Shown piece by piece: positions 25,204 to 37,800 of a stretch of DNA of 64,000 nucleotides (position 1 is its first letter; each line of letters begins with the position of its first letter). The DNA comes from Strigops habroptila. Its lineage: Eukaryota; Chordata; Aves; Psittaciformes; Psittacidae. Under the pieces are notes generated by a model. It had not been told where the DNA came from. It made no database searches and was given only the letters and a program-made list of their open reading frames with translations. The DNA lies in NCBI RefSeq assembly GCF_004027225.2, contig NC_044282.2, forward strand, positions 55,198,397 through 55,262,396, given 5' to 3'. The translations under genes were made by a program, and so were the position numbers.

Positions 25204-28200
25204 TCCTGCGCTCACTCGGACATGGAAAGGGTAAAATTGTCAACATACATCAGGCACTCAGACACCATGGTGACAAGCATCCCTCTACATGGCAGGGAAA
25301 ACATTCTGTTTGAAACAAGATTTGACTAGTGTTCAGTAAATGAGATGGGGACCTTACCCTGAGCACTGAGGATAAACATATGGACCAGACTCCTTGATTT
25401 AGTGACCCGTGCCCTTTCTTGTGCACTCCAAAAAATGGGTCCTGCTGAAAGGGAATATGACAACCAATTGAAGAAACAGCATTACCAGCTCTGAGTGATG
25501 GGTACCTCACCTTGCTGTCTTCATGATCCTTTGAGATACCCCAGGATGTTCCTCCGCTCTGAAAGTGCATAATGTTCTGCCATTGTTTCATTCAGGCAGT
25601 AACAAAAACCAATTCACTGTATAACAGCAAGGAAAGGCTCTGTACACATTTATCAAGTGCCTCCCAGCTGATCTCATTGCTTGAAACCTGGTCATCATTT
25701 TTTGTGATGTTCTTGAGGTTGATTCATTCCTGTATTTAACCCAGCTGCATTCTGCTGTAGAAACCATTGAATTCAAACGAGAAGCAGTGGCCTGATACCT
25801 CATAACTTTGAAAGCTTTTGCTAATTAATTCTACACTCAGCAGAACTGCTACATCTATGTTCTGTAGCAATCATCAGTGCAATGGTTACTGACTTAAATG
25901 TAAATCAGTCTTTTCACAAAAAGAGTGCTCTTGCCTCTTACTTCAACAGCAGTTCTTCCTCAAAACGCCTAACTGTACAAACCCTCTAACAGGATCTGTT
26001 CCTCTTGCTGTGAATAACTTCATTAAAGCTGCAAATGCTTGCAGAGCATCAAGTAGCAAACTGCAGAAGCCCTATATTAAAAGCCCATGTTCCACCTGTA
26101 AAGCTTTCTATTTAAATCAGTGAAATTCCTGAATTAACTCTACAAGGACAGTTAGATTTTTGGAGCATTCGCTTTGACACACTTTACTAGCTTTTCTGGG
26201 AAAACAGTCATCTCATCCAAAAATTTTCTCAGCTATTGAATTCATGTTTGTTTGCTCGTTTCTGCTATTTGCACACAAATCTCTTTCCACTACACTTGCA
26301 TCACTGAAAAGTGAAGATCCAGACTCCCAACACCAAGCTGTAATAGCATAAAACATTTTTCTGCTTTGCTGGCATGTTACATTATAGAGGCTGTCTGTAA
26401 TCTTAGTAGAACAGACAATGTAAAAAACCTCCTTTCTTATATCAGAACTTGTTATTAAATTTATATCCATTTCTCATAATAACCTACATTTCCCTTTATC
26501 GGAACTCTGAAAAATAACTCCTCTTGCAGGACTTGAGCATGGCATTTGATACAGTTGTCAGAGGAATTCTGATGTCCCGTCTCGGATACATGGCAGGGGA
26601 TTAGTGGGATTGTGAGTAGATGGCTTCAATCATTCCTCACAGACAATACTGAGTGAGTCATGAAGACTTTCTACTTCCAGGGCTATCACCCATGAAGTTT
26701 CGAAAGAGCCCACCTAATTCAGTGTTTAGAAGAGGGCCCTTAGTATGAAATAGTTTGGACTAAAACAGAGGCAATATACTGTAGCCACCCAGTGCTAGCT
26801 GGAATTGCCTCCACGCTGGAATTGCCTCCACGCCTCTGCTGCCTGAGGCCCCACCTGCACAGCTGTCTGAAGAGCTGATGGCCAAGGTGAACCAGGCTGC
26901 CAGAGGGGGAGAGCGGTGACCTCACTGCAGCCGTACCGAGCTAGGACAGCCAGCCTTTTCACTGCTCTGCTGACTCAGAGGTCCTGACGTTTGTTATAAA
27001 ACCACAGTTTTCAATGGCAAATGAGAAGAACCAGTCTCCAATCAAAACAAGAGGTGATGTGACCTGAAACAGCCTCTCTCTTCTATCAAATCTACAGCAC
27101 CTTTTATCACCTCTTTCCTGAGATACAACTAAAGACACAGAAGCCAAGCACTCAGTCACCACTCCACTGCTGAGAGGCCTGGCCTACTTCTGCCAGCCCA
27201 AGAAAATCCTCTGATCAGACATGTTTTTCTCCTTAGTGTACGTCTGGCATATTCATGCAGAACATTTTATTAATATCTTCATTCGTGGGGTTTGCAGAAT
27301 ATCCTCTGCTTCTTGTCTACAGAACTTCAAAAGTGCAATTAATTTTAAATAATGTAATTGAAATTAAAACTCAAATGCACCTGTAGCAGAGAGAAGAAAC
27401 TTCATTGCATGTGTGCAAGAAAAGGCAGCCAGACAATCCGTGCTCTGACTGACCCCTTTGCATCCAGTTGTCCAGTTTACTAATAAATTATCCTGGGATA
27501 ACATGTCTCTTGTGATGCAGCTGTAAGATAAATGTTTTTCAATACTTCTCTGCCTAGATCTAATTATTCATCCTTCTCACCTTTTTATGAAGTACTGCTA
27601 TTTTAGAAACTCTTACTAGGAGTAATATATATAATATCATACCTACCAACACAAGAAAAATAATTTGTATCAGGGATAACATATTTGTGCTTTTTGCAGG
27701 GATCACATAGATGTATTGATCTTCTTTGTTTTGGAGACCTAGTCAGCACAGTCTGGAGGCAAGGTTACATACAAGAGACACAAAGTACTTATTACTTTCA
27801 CATTACTTTAACAAAACCAAATAAAAATGTATTTTTAAAAATGTTCCAAGAAATAATATATTCAACTAGCCCATCCCATAGGCTTTTAGAGCACATTCTT
27901 GCAGGAGCTCTCTGGTGGCACAGAAATTATTTTTACCAGAGATCTGCTTAGGAGGAAACAGAAGAAAAGGCCTCCAGCATTCAGCTCAGATTTATGCAGT
28001 ATTTTTTCCAGTCTGCATGGCAGAGGGACTTCACATGCTTTCCAGTTTATTCCATGAGCCTAAAATTTGCACCCTGAGCTGCTGGCTCATCTTCTGCCTG
28101 TATTTTACTTTTTCAGAGCTCAGCATAAGCAAGCCCTCTGGAATCTGGACAGACTATATTCCTGATGTTTCATATCCATCCAGCCCAGCAGCCCCAAGAT

Positions 28201-28669
28201 TGGATAATGGATTGTGACCCTCTAACAAAACCCTGTCACAAAAGAGATTGAGAAAAAGCTTATTTCTATACCTATCTTCCCATTCACATCTACTAGAGCT
28301 TCCATTAATCTTCTGATTCTCAATTTCAAGATGAATCAGAGTAATTGAGACATCACTTCTTCACTCTTAAGTTTTTAAGCTTAAGGTTTTAAAGTGGGAA
28401 TCTACCCTTTAATATCAGGATACTGAGCCAGCTATCCAGCTGACGTAAAGTGATGACACTGTTGCTACACGAGCATTTGCAAGCAGAGGATCTGGCTCCC
28501 CGCTCTGCGTGGAGCTTCAGTAAGCCCGAAAGAGCCATTATCTTTACTACCCTAGTTAACACCTTGGTTAATTGAAAGATTCCAGAGTAAAATAGCTCCC
28601 ATGACTCTGTAGTAAAACTGCAGTCCATTGATTATGAACATTTGTACAGCTGAAGTTAGAAAAAGTAGC
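25204..28669. other. gene-free stretch
   Basis: No gene recognised. The only distinct structure is the 17-bp tandem duplication at 26798-26831. Confidence 0.5.
26798..26831 (+). repeat. perfect 17-bp tandem duplication
   Basis: gctggaattgcctccac occurs twice head to tail with no mismatch. It looks like a recent slippage event. Confidence 0.95.
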
Positions 28670-28704
28670 AAAGGAGATACCACATTTACAGTGGTATCTC
28701 CTTT
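28670..28704. repeat. perfect inverted repeat (14-bp arms, 7-nt loop)
   Basis: aaaggagataccac (28670-28683) and gtggtatctccttt (28691-28704) are exact reverse complements around atttaca. That loop is the reverse complement of the loop in the inverted repeat at 9440-9476, although the arms differ. Confidence 0.92.
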
Positions 28705-28859
28705 CCCTTTTTGGCTGCACACTGAAGACACCTAAACAACTCAAGCAAAACAGTTATGCCACCCTTAAATTGTTTGAGGATGACATGGTTATTCAAGGAA
28801 ACACAGCCACAGTTAGGACCTGCTTCTTATTACAGCTGTGCTAGGTACACACAGGTAAG

Positions 28860-29066
28860 TCAAGGTAGTACCTAGTCTCTGAATTTACAATCTAAGTAGA
28901 CCAGATAAGAAAGTAAAGTATTACCCTCCTCTGAAGATAAACCAAGTCCTAGTTAGATGAAGTGATTTACTGACAGGAAGGGTTTCTCACAGTCAGGAAT
29001 TTAACTGAGATCTTTTAAGGTGCAGCTCAGCACCTTCGTTACTGGATCATCTATCTTCCCCTTAGG
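28860..29066 (-). repeat. MIR-type SINE remnant, antisense, near full length
   Basis: 'gaatttacaatctaagtaga' at the left matches the antisense of the MIR 3' end. It is followed by 'gaagtgatttactgacagg', a decayed form of the aagtgacttgcccaaggtcac core, and finally 'cagctcagcaccttcgttac' where MIR has its antisense tRNA head. Order and length fit a nearly complete, old copy. Confidence 0.65.
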
Positions 29067-29157
29067 AGTAAAGGTTTTTCCATCATATAAAATTCTTCCT
29101 ACGGGTCTAAAAGGTTAAGCTATCAAGAAATGTGACTTATACCTGGCAAGATTTGTC

Positions 29158-29228
29158 AGGAAAAGAAAAAAAAAAAAGGAAAAAAAAGGGAAAAAAAGAA
29201 AAGGAAGAAAAAAGGAAAAAAAAAAACA
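29158..29228 (+). repeat. A-rich/purine low-complexity tract
   Basis: About 70 bp of A-runs broken by G (aaaagg, aaaggg). No tailed element is recognisable to its left. Confidence 0.9.
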
Positions 29229-31439
29229 GAAATAAAACATAAGTAATTTTTTACATCTTCAAAGCAAAGCAGAAAATATTAGCTAATTCAACCTTACAAG
29301 ACCCCTACGAGTTAAGTACAGGCTACACTTCTCAAATGTTTTTTATTCCTCCCTTTCTCTTTCCTTAGCATGCAACCAAAATTACAAACAAGGTGGATAA
29401 TGCTTCTGTGTGGTAACCATGGTAATCAGCTGTATCAACTACTGTAAACGGCAATATACCCAAGAAGTCTCCTAAACACATACCTACTCCACTCTCACAC
29501 GAGGTTTGCTACATGCAACCACTATGTCCTAAAACCAACTTGATTCTTTTTGCTGAACAATCTGTTCCAGGTGATATTCAGGAACTGCCCTTGGCCAACG
29601 TGTTTTAGGGGTGGGTAAGCAGTCACTGGTTGCTTTGGAAAATCCTAGCCCAGTGCCAATCCACACTTTGGATATTCCCTGGCTAACAGCACCCTGGTCT
29701 CTATTCTCACAGATCCTGTTCCCCAAATAGGGCAACCTGTTCCATGACAACTCTTTCTATCCAGATTAAATTAGCATCTGGACTGTTAGTAAAGATTATT
29801 ACTCGGGGAAGAAGTAAGATTTAAATGAATGGGGCCAGAGACACAATGTTTTGAGGGGGCGGTTTTCATCAAATTTTTGCATTTCCCTAAACAGCATCGT
29901 TCCCTTCATTGCTTTAAGCGAACATGTTTTCACACAAAGTTACTGGGCAGCACCTTGAGGATACAGGTATGTTTTCCAGACTACTGAATATAGACCGCAT
30001 CAGCATGAGACTGACCGATGCTCTGCTTTTTGGATTACTTCGGCTGAAGAAATATGAAAGCCAGTCCTTTCCTCTGAGTGCACTGGTACAAGATGGCAGG
30101 CACCTCTAACTAGTATGACCTCTACCCTTTAGTATGCCCTACCTCAAACGTTTTTGTATTAACCTTATTTTGTTTCACAGCTTAATTCCTCCAGGTGCTT
30201 TGTTGCCACATGATGGCTAAGGCTGCTTAGTTTAATAATGTCAAACACTTTTTTTTGAAGCTAAGGGTGCTCTTACTTGGAGAGGTAATTTTTCACATGC
30301 TAGTGGTTGGCTAAAACAGAGGTTCAGCAGGTTGAGGAAGGATTTGAGCACGCTAAAATTACTAAATCCAACATGACTTTGGAACAGACAAGATATGGTT
30401 CAGCTGCCATTGTCCTGACAATTTGGCACGCCAAAATTCACCTTTTGGTCTCCAAAAGCTTATATAAATAAATGCAGCATACCTGGCCGATTCTGCAAAT
30501 CGTGCTGTTATTTAGACAAGCATTACAGTCAATCCTGGAGAGAGCACAGTCTCAATCTACAAGGTCTGTGCTCTGTTTCTAGCAACAATTTTCATACCGG
30601 TATTCATTACCAAAACACTTCACATGCTTTATACCCACAAGACCATCTCTGGATGGAGAAGAGAGAAAACCAGAAAATAGTGTTGGCCACCTGCAGAAAG
30701 AAAGGAAGACTCAGACAATACTGACATTTGGGACTGAAACCCTGGGTTTATAACACAAAGACTGTTGGCAAAGAAATGCAGAGCGACGTCCGTCACAGCC
30801 CATGTAGCTCTGGGTGTCCAGCTACACTGGGGTAGTGTACAACAGTGCACGACTGTGACCTTTCAATACAGAAGTGGCCAAAGCTCAGGATTCAGATTTA
30901 ATTCTGAAGATAAATGCACAGTACCTTATTAACTGACCCACGAGTCCTGGGAGATTCAAAGGCTGAATTAAAGCTACCAAATATGTACTTGCAATTCTAA
31001 CAGTCATTTGCAACCAGGTTCTTAAAACACTCCCCAGCAGGTCCCCGCACTCCCCTGCTTCCCTAAACACTGCAAAATTTGCACGTTTTAATTCTGTTCT
31101 AGTCCACGTAGTTTTTTAGCCCACCTTGCTCACCAGTAGCATTATCAGTACATGATAAACACCTCTCAGGTATCATTCATCTTCTCCTTGTTATTAAGGT
31201 GAACTGTGTGTGCAGCATAACGTTTTGTTTTAAAAGGACTTGGGGCTTTCAGGGGGAGAAAGGAGGAAATTAATATAATTGTCCATTTTTATTCTGGAGA
31301 AGGGACGTAAAAGAGGCAGGCATCCCAGAGAGTAGGAGGCCATCAGGTTTGCGATCGTCCTTAGTGCCTCAGCTTCTTTATTTAGTGTGAGGAAAACACA
31401 GGGTCAACTCATTAACGCCTAATTAATAGATAAGAAGAG
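29229..31439. other. gene-free stretch
   Basis: Nothing coding is recognised. A TATATAAATA hexamer region near 30461 stands alone. Confidence 0.5.
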
Positions 31440-31549
31440 GCTCCGGGTTGTTCAGTGTCTTTCCCTCTGGTTTGAAGAATCGCACCGCACCTGGAACTCT
31501 GAATCTGGAAAGGGATAGATTGAAACCAGCACACTCGCCCATACACCAC

Positions 31550-31601
31550 GGGGGACATTGAGGGGCACGGAGGGGGGACAGTGGAGGGCATTGAGGGGGG
31601 G
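31550..31601 (+). promoter_or_regulatory. G-run cluster with quadruplex potential
   Basis: Five G-runs of 5, 4, 6, 3 and 7 bases are separated by 6-8 nt (acattga, cacgga, acagtgga, cattga). This satisfies a relaxed G-quadruplex pattern, and the cluster lies 35 bp from the CTCF match. Confidence 0.55.
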
Positions 31602-31635
31602 CAGCAGCCGGCGGGCGGCCTGGCGGGAGCACGCC

Positions 31636-31654
31636 CAGCGCCCCCTGGCGGCCA
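31636..31654 (-). promoter_or_regulatory. near-consensus CTCF binding site
   Basis: Read on the minus strand the 19 bases are tggccgccagggggcgctg. They match the vertebrate CTCF core (TGGCCACCAGGGGGCGCTA) at 17 of 19 positions, with the differences at tolerated positions. CTCF is conserved in birds, and the CpG-rich setting is compatible with occupancy. The orientation is minus. Confidence 0.75.
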
Positions 31655-31830
31655 AAGCCACGGGCTGAAACCGTCGCTTCCCCCCTCCCCGGCTCCCCGC
31701 GACCTGTAAATCCCGCGCACCACAGTGCAGAGGGAAACGCGAGGGATGTCCCGAAGACCTGCCCTGCCCTTTTTGAGTTAAAACATGAGCTTTGCTCACC
31801 CTCTGAAATGCCGTTAAAAACTGTAGAAGA

Positions 31831-33939
31831 GACTAACCCTTCTGTTTCCGCAGGACTCTCTTGTGCAGCTAAATTAAGGCAAACGGTGTTCTTTTTGATT
31901 ACTTCATGTTTATGTTTTCTAATCCGAAGTCTTTGCCTGAATCGGATTGTTAAATACCACGGAATGCTCCGGGGGCTGAGCGAGAGGAACCAGGCCACGG
32001 GCAGGGGGGGACAGTGGCATGGAACGAGGGAAATGAAAAGGGGAGGGAAGTAATAGACATCATGCTATGTACAGACAAGCAGAGAAAGGGATCTAAAGCG
32101 GAGAGCCTGGGTTGCCTGAGAGTTTTATCTGAAATGCAAATATATTTAACTGTTTATAAAAGGGAATTGGCAGCTCTTCTGCCCCTAAAAGGGAAATTTT
32201 CGACACCTGAAGATCATGTTTATGAAGTAGAAAGGTGAGTATAAAATCATTGCTAAATCAGGAACACTGCTTCCTAAAGATGTCTCTCGTTTAAAGAGAG
32301 ATGGTGCTACACCTACTATAAAACAATGAGCATTTACAAGGCAAGAATGTTGTCTGTGCCATGATATTTTGCATTGCTTCCAAAAATGCAAATAAGGAAC
32401 ATTTCAAAATACATCCTAAGGTCTGTCATGTTTTTCTGAACATTAAGCCTAGTTTTGTGCTACCCCTTAGAAGACCTTTATAGGATATAGAAAGATCAAG
32501 AAATCAAAAAACAACAACAGCATACTCCCTTAACTTAACTTAGATCCTGATTCTACATATGGATACATACATAGAAGAATTTCATTTTAGAACTGTAAAT
32601 ATTTATGTGTCTCCTGCAGCAAGTGCACCTCAGAAGGAAAGAAGGAAAGCTCTTAAAAACTGAAAGACATGTTAAAAACCAAGCAGAACCATTTCATAGC
32701 TATTGTATATAGGTAGGAAGGTTATATGTTAATGCACAATTAAGGATTTTTTCCAGTGGAAGCACAGCTCTCCTGATCAGAACTCCTTAGAACAGAAATG
32801 CAGGGCATCTCCGATAAAAATCCTGGATTCTCTTAGGTTGAATCATTCCCCTTTTCAGTACTTGCTCCATCCTCTCCCTTTGCAACTGATGGCATCTGGT
32901 GTTGGACTGCAATCACTGTCCTGCAAAGAAATAATTCTAGTATTGACATTTATAGCTTTACAGACATGTACCCTGAGAAAGGTATATGGGTAAAGATTGG
33001 CAGGAAAATAAAGGTGACAACACTAATGGTGTACACACCATTTAAATAAAAAAGGGAGGGAAAAAAGCTTCATACAAGCTCTTGATCAGATTAAACATCC
33101 TTCTCTTAAGGAAGGAAGTGAACCAAAACTGATGGGAGCTGAAGACAGTGGAGTTTTGAAGTGCTGCATGTCTGTGAAGAGAGTCATTCCAGTTCTTCTG
33201 GAAATCGACTACATTCCCCAGCTACCTACTGTTATATTGCACCAGGATATTATTGTACAGTCTTGCTACACAGCCCTCCATTATAGAGCAGCATTATTGG
33301 CATTTCAATGTTCAATGAAGGCTAGAATTGCCACAGAGGTTTCAATTAAAGAAAATTCAAAATGAAAATGGAGGGGTAAAAAAAAAAAATAAAAAAATAA
33401 AGAAGGGAAAGAAAAAGGTTGGGTTGAAAGTTTCCAGCTAAGGTATTTCTGGCTGTCTGTAACTGTCTCCTTTTTCCCCCTCTTTCCAGAAGGGAAGTCC
33501 TAAGCATCCATTTAAACTGACATGTGTTTTGCGGAGTTCTTGGGAGGAACTAAAATGCCATCGTTCCAGTGGTGTAGTAATAAATAAAAAATAGATATCC
33601 TTACCCATTTGGTATAAACTCAATATTGCCCAAGTTAGAAGGGGGTAAACTACATTTACCTGTATTCACCCTCGGCTGCATCACTGCAGGAGACTACTAG
33701 GACATACCAAAAGTAGTTATTCAGTCCATAGCAGGCTGTAATCACTATTTTTCCTAACTCCTAGTCTGGTTCAAACACTGTGTGGTACCCACCACAACCA
33801 CGCAGGACTCCATATAGCCTTACCTAAACAGAACAGCCCAGTAGAATGGGTTTTTACCAATCACTTTCTGCACATCAACATACGACACTGGAGTGCTCCC
33901 TGGGTTAGCAGAGAGCACAACTGCTTGCAAAATGTGGTT
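31831..33939. other. gene-free stretch with A-rich tract
   Basis: No gene is seen. An A-rich low-complexity tract occupies 33377-33416. Confidence 0.5.
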
Positions 33940-34860
33940 TACGTTTGCCTCTACTACGGTTTGATTTTTTAATGGTTTATCTTTTATATTAACAGTCTGG
34001 ACAAATTGGGTTAATTGTTTTGTTGGCTGTAACAGAGCCTATATTTGAGTTCAAGATTAACGTTGCAGCCAGTTTCCAAGGTGATGGCTACTTAATTATT
34101 GTTTATGTAGAAGTGATTTAACTAAATGCCAAAAAAATCCTGGCTAAAACTTGAAAACAAGAAGGGTCTGTAAAAAGCTAAACATAAACCTAAAGAATTC
34201 AGGCGAGCATGTGAGATCCTGGCTATAAGGGGGTTTAATTCCCTCAAACAATTTTATGTCAAGAACACCTTGCTGTAAACTCATTTGTAATGAGTTTACA
34301 ACTCTTTAATTGCACTTTCACCGTTCAGTTACTTTCTTTAAAACTTTGCACAAGACACGTCTGGAATGAGAGGCGATGGTGGAAGGCAACAGCCATACTT
34401 GAGAGGGTTTTTTTCCATGCACAGGTCTCGCTTCAATCCTTATTTTTATATCTTGATTGCATTTCACAATAGCAACCAGGCACTCCAGGCAGTGTTTTTA
34501 GGGCAATTACTACAATTCTTGGGTGGTCACTCTGCATTAGATTTCATGCCTTATAAAACAACATGAGGTGTGCTATAATGACTCAGAAATATACAGCCTT
34601 TCATGTCCTATTGCTTAATTAAGGAGGGTGTTTTGCAGTACAGATATTATTGCTAGTCTGTGGTTTTTAATTTTACTACACAGTAAAAGCAACCTAATTC
34701 ATACCCGTAATGGCCAAACCTGCAAATTAGTGCATTTTCTGAATTAGAAAATAAGTGAATAAACTGCAGAAAGAAAATCTAAGTGTGAACACCACAGTAT
34801 TAAAGCAAATGTGCTCATTTATCCTGGGAAATGTAGCTGAGTCTCGTTCTGGTGGTATTT
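33940..34860. promoter_or_regulatory. candidate conserved non-coding element (motif-rich AT block)
   Basis: The block is free of recognisable repeats and dense in homeodomain-type cores (ttaattattg, tttaattg, cttaattaagg, tttaatttt), with a TGACTCA AP-1 site near 34579 and forkhead-like TGTAAAC/GTTTACA pairs. This composition resembles developmental enhancers, but conservation cannot be judged from one sequence. Confidence 0.3.
34274..34300. repeat. perfect inverted repeat with forkhead-like half sites
   Basis: tgtaaactcatt (34274-34285) and aatgagtttaca (34289-34300) are exact reverse complements around tgt. Each arm carries a GTAAAC-type core, so it reads as a back-to-back pair of forkhead-like sites. 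Confidence 0.88.
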
Positions 34861-37800
34861 GACAGCATAACACCTTGGGTTTTTTTCAATACAATGAGGC
34901 TTCAGACCCCAGCCCCACAATGAGCTCCCTGTGTGCAGACTCCTGTGCAAACATGGATTTCAGCAAGGCCTACTGGGAGAGCTATCTGAGCATCACTTGT
35001 GGCAGTACTGAGAACGGGGGAACAAGATACTGGAAGGACTTGTTGAAACAGTAAGGTTTTGTGGCCATTATAATTTCTGTGAGGTGGTGAAATAAAAGCC
35101 AGTGATCTTCCAGTGACTTTTACATTAGCGTAAACACTGTAACTTTCAAAGCTATGCGTGACACCAATAAGTAGATAAGTCGCAAAATCTGACCTACTTG
35201 AATAAATATCTATAATCTGACCAACAGTGTGCTGTAATCTCCATCTCTCTCCTTTTTATAAACCCACTGCCCTTTCTTCTGGGATGTGCAAAATGGCCAA
35301 CTGCCCAGACAACAGCTCGTGGAGTAAGTGCACTGACTCTGCCCTCTCTCTTTCTCCCTGTACAAGAAGTGAATAAAACTGTTGACCCCGACCCTTGCCC
35401 CAAATAATTTTGACACCAGCAATTCCCCAATGCAGACAATGAAAAGCACAATTTCTAACAAATGCCAGCCGTGCCAATGCTCTAGATTCAAAGCCTGATG
35501 TTTGAAGGCCATGGGGCAGCATGTAATGAGTACAGGGATTTGTATAGGATCCTCCGACAAGATACAAATGTCCTCTTCTAAGCACAATGGTCCCTGCTGA
35601 AGGAGCTGTTTTCTCCAGCTTGCTCCATCACTCTCCATCATCCTCATCTAGGCAGCTCTGCCTGCCTCATACCTCATGTGAATATGCCCTAACCTACAGC
35701 ACTTTGCATGAGCTGGAGGACATGAGCAATGGTTGCCTACTTAAGCTGTTTAAGACAACCTTGGGTCAAGTTGGCCGATTTGGCCGAGAGAGATTCTTAG
35801 TCATCTTGGCTAGATGAGGTCATTGGCCAAGTTGGCCAAAACACCTTTCCACCAAGGCTCTGCATAGCTCTTCTTGAGCAGCGAAGTCAAAGAGCTCAGT
35901 CAGTATTGTAGTTTTTGTCCTGCCTTCAGAGAGTTTCAGCTCGCCAAACTCCTGTCTGCACCTAGCTAATAAACATTAATGCTTAATTGTTGTCCCTAGT
36001 CTGGTGGAGGTATGTTTAGTCAGCAAATAACTGTCTACTGAAGAAGTTCATGAGGTCACCTTTACAGCTTCAGTCAGAAATTCTAAATCATCCATAGACA
36101 GATTGCCTGAGTCATCACAGAGGTGCTTCCACAACTGCCTGGTTCATGGTGTTTCACTGCTTCCTTCAGAGCAAATCATGCTAGTCCTATGCTAGTATTG
36201 CTCTAACCTGCACTGACAACTTCTGGGCATGAAACTGTTATCCCATGGTGGAAGGGAATTTGTGACCAGTCTGGGAGCCAGGTTTCATCCCAGGTTCATG
36301 AAGAAGCACGTGATGGCCCTCCTGAAAGTGAAGAAACACTGTACCTCTGCCACAGGAAATATAGTGCTCTTTAGTCTGAGATCTGGCTGCTTGTGACCAT
36401 GAGCCCCAAAATTACTGAATACTTTTGAAAACTATTCTGGGTCTATGACCCACAGCAGCAGTTATCTTAACAATCTGTCCACAGTGCCACGTGAAGAAAT
36501 ATTTCCTTCTATTGACTCAAGATTTATATGCAACCTACTTCAATGAAGCACACTTATTTTTCTCTTTCCATTGGGAAAATGGGGGGGAGGGGGAGAAGAA
36601 ATGGCTGCTCCAGTTTTATTTATGCTCTCTGTAATCATAAATATCTCCATTCAGTCTCCCTCTTACAAGCAAAACAATCCAACACTGCAATCTCTTACAT
36701 GCCAGGCCCACTATTGCACTCATTGTAGTCAGTGGCCAAAATTCATATGGATTTCACAGGGAATAAGAGTAGGCTTTTTATATAAGCTCTCCTTATACAT
36801 CTTGCCATCTGTGCTGAAGTAAACAAAAAAAAAGGAAGCCATATTAAAATCAAGCTCAGCTGGAAACAGAAGGAGAGAAGGAAATACCAGCAATTGCTAA
36901 ATATAAAGCAATGAACAGTTTTAAAAGGTGTTACAAATAATGGATGGCTTTTTTAAAAAAGTTACAGCTGCTCTATATATGACTTTCTTAAACAGGTCTA
37001 TGTTGTGGCTCTTTCTCTAGTGAGTATTGGCTTTATTAATATAATGCATAAAATAATCTATAATACTCATTAACAGTATAGACAGCAATATAAATTTTTT
37101 TAAATTATTGATAATTTTTCACTCCTGCAAGGAGAAAGACTTCTTCATTACAACCCCAGCCCTGTTATGGGCTATGTGTACGCTCAAATTTGCACAGTTT
37201 CATTTAGCACAGAACCACACAAACCCTGGGATTTATCCCCAGACATTTTTCTCAGGAATAACAGGGCAAGGCTCTCTTTCTACAAAATATGATGGTGTGG
37301 CACAGGCTTTAAAATCAGTAAAGCACCCCTGTTTAGGAAAATACACCTAAGAAAAGAAGCCTTAGGCACGTGCTTATGTACTTCCTTGAATCAGCCTGAT
37401 TGCTATACTCTCCCTGAGGCAGAGATAAGGTTTGCAGACACAGGTCCCAAATTTGGGCCAGCCCAGAGATAATTTAAATGCATCTCTTTCCTCTCCCTCT
37501 TTTCACTACTGAAGGAGCTGGGTTTGCTGCACATCTTAGTCCTATCTGCCTTTATTAGGCTTTTTAGAAATGTGTGAGAAAAAAATAAAAGAAAATTCAG
37601 CATCCCAGACATCTTCTTGGGTTTAAGATCTTAACAAATGAGGACACAGCTGGGCTACTTGGTGTGTGGATTTGCTAGCTGTAGGATTAAGTCCAGCTGA
37701 GCTGAAGTTTATAAACCAAGTTATTGACTTTAAAAATTCTCAAACCACTTATCAAAACACACCACATTGAAAGAACACCCTTCCCAGAATCAAATGTGGT

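Larger units (their letters stand above)
31440..31830. promoter_or_regulatory. small CpG-rich patch (candidate regulatory element or minor promoter)
   Basis: CpG density rises abruptly against AT-leaning flanks, with roughly 20 CpGs between 31535 and 31760. The patch holds a G-run cluster (31550-31601) and a near-consensus CTCF site (31636-31654). No matching exon or initiator is evident on either strand. The long minus-strand open frame across it follows from GC richness. Confidence 0.6.

Noticed and set aside
31423..31998. Long overlapping minus-strand frames over the CpG patch
   Set aside because: GC-rich DNA is depleted of stop codons. Several frames are open at once, and none shows a protein family.
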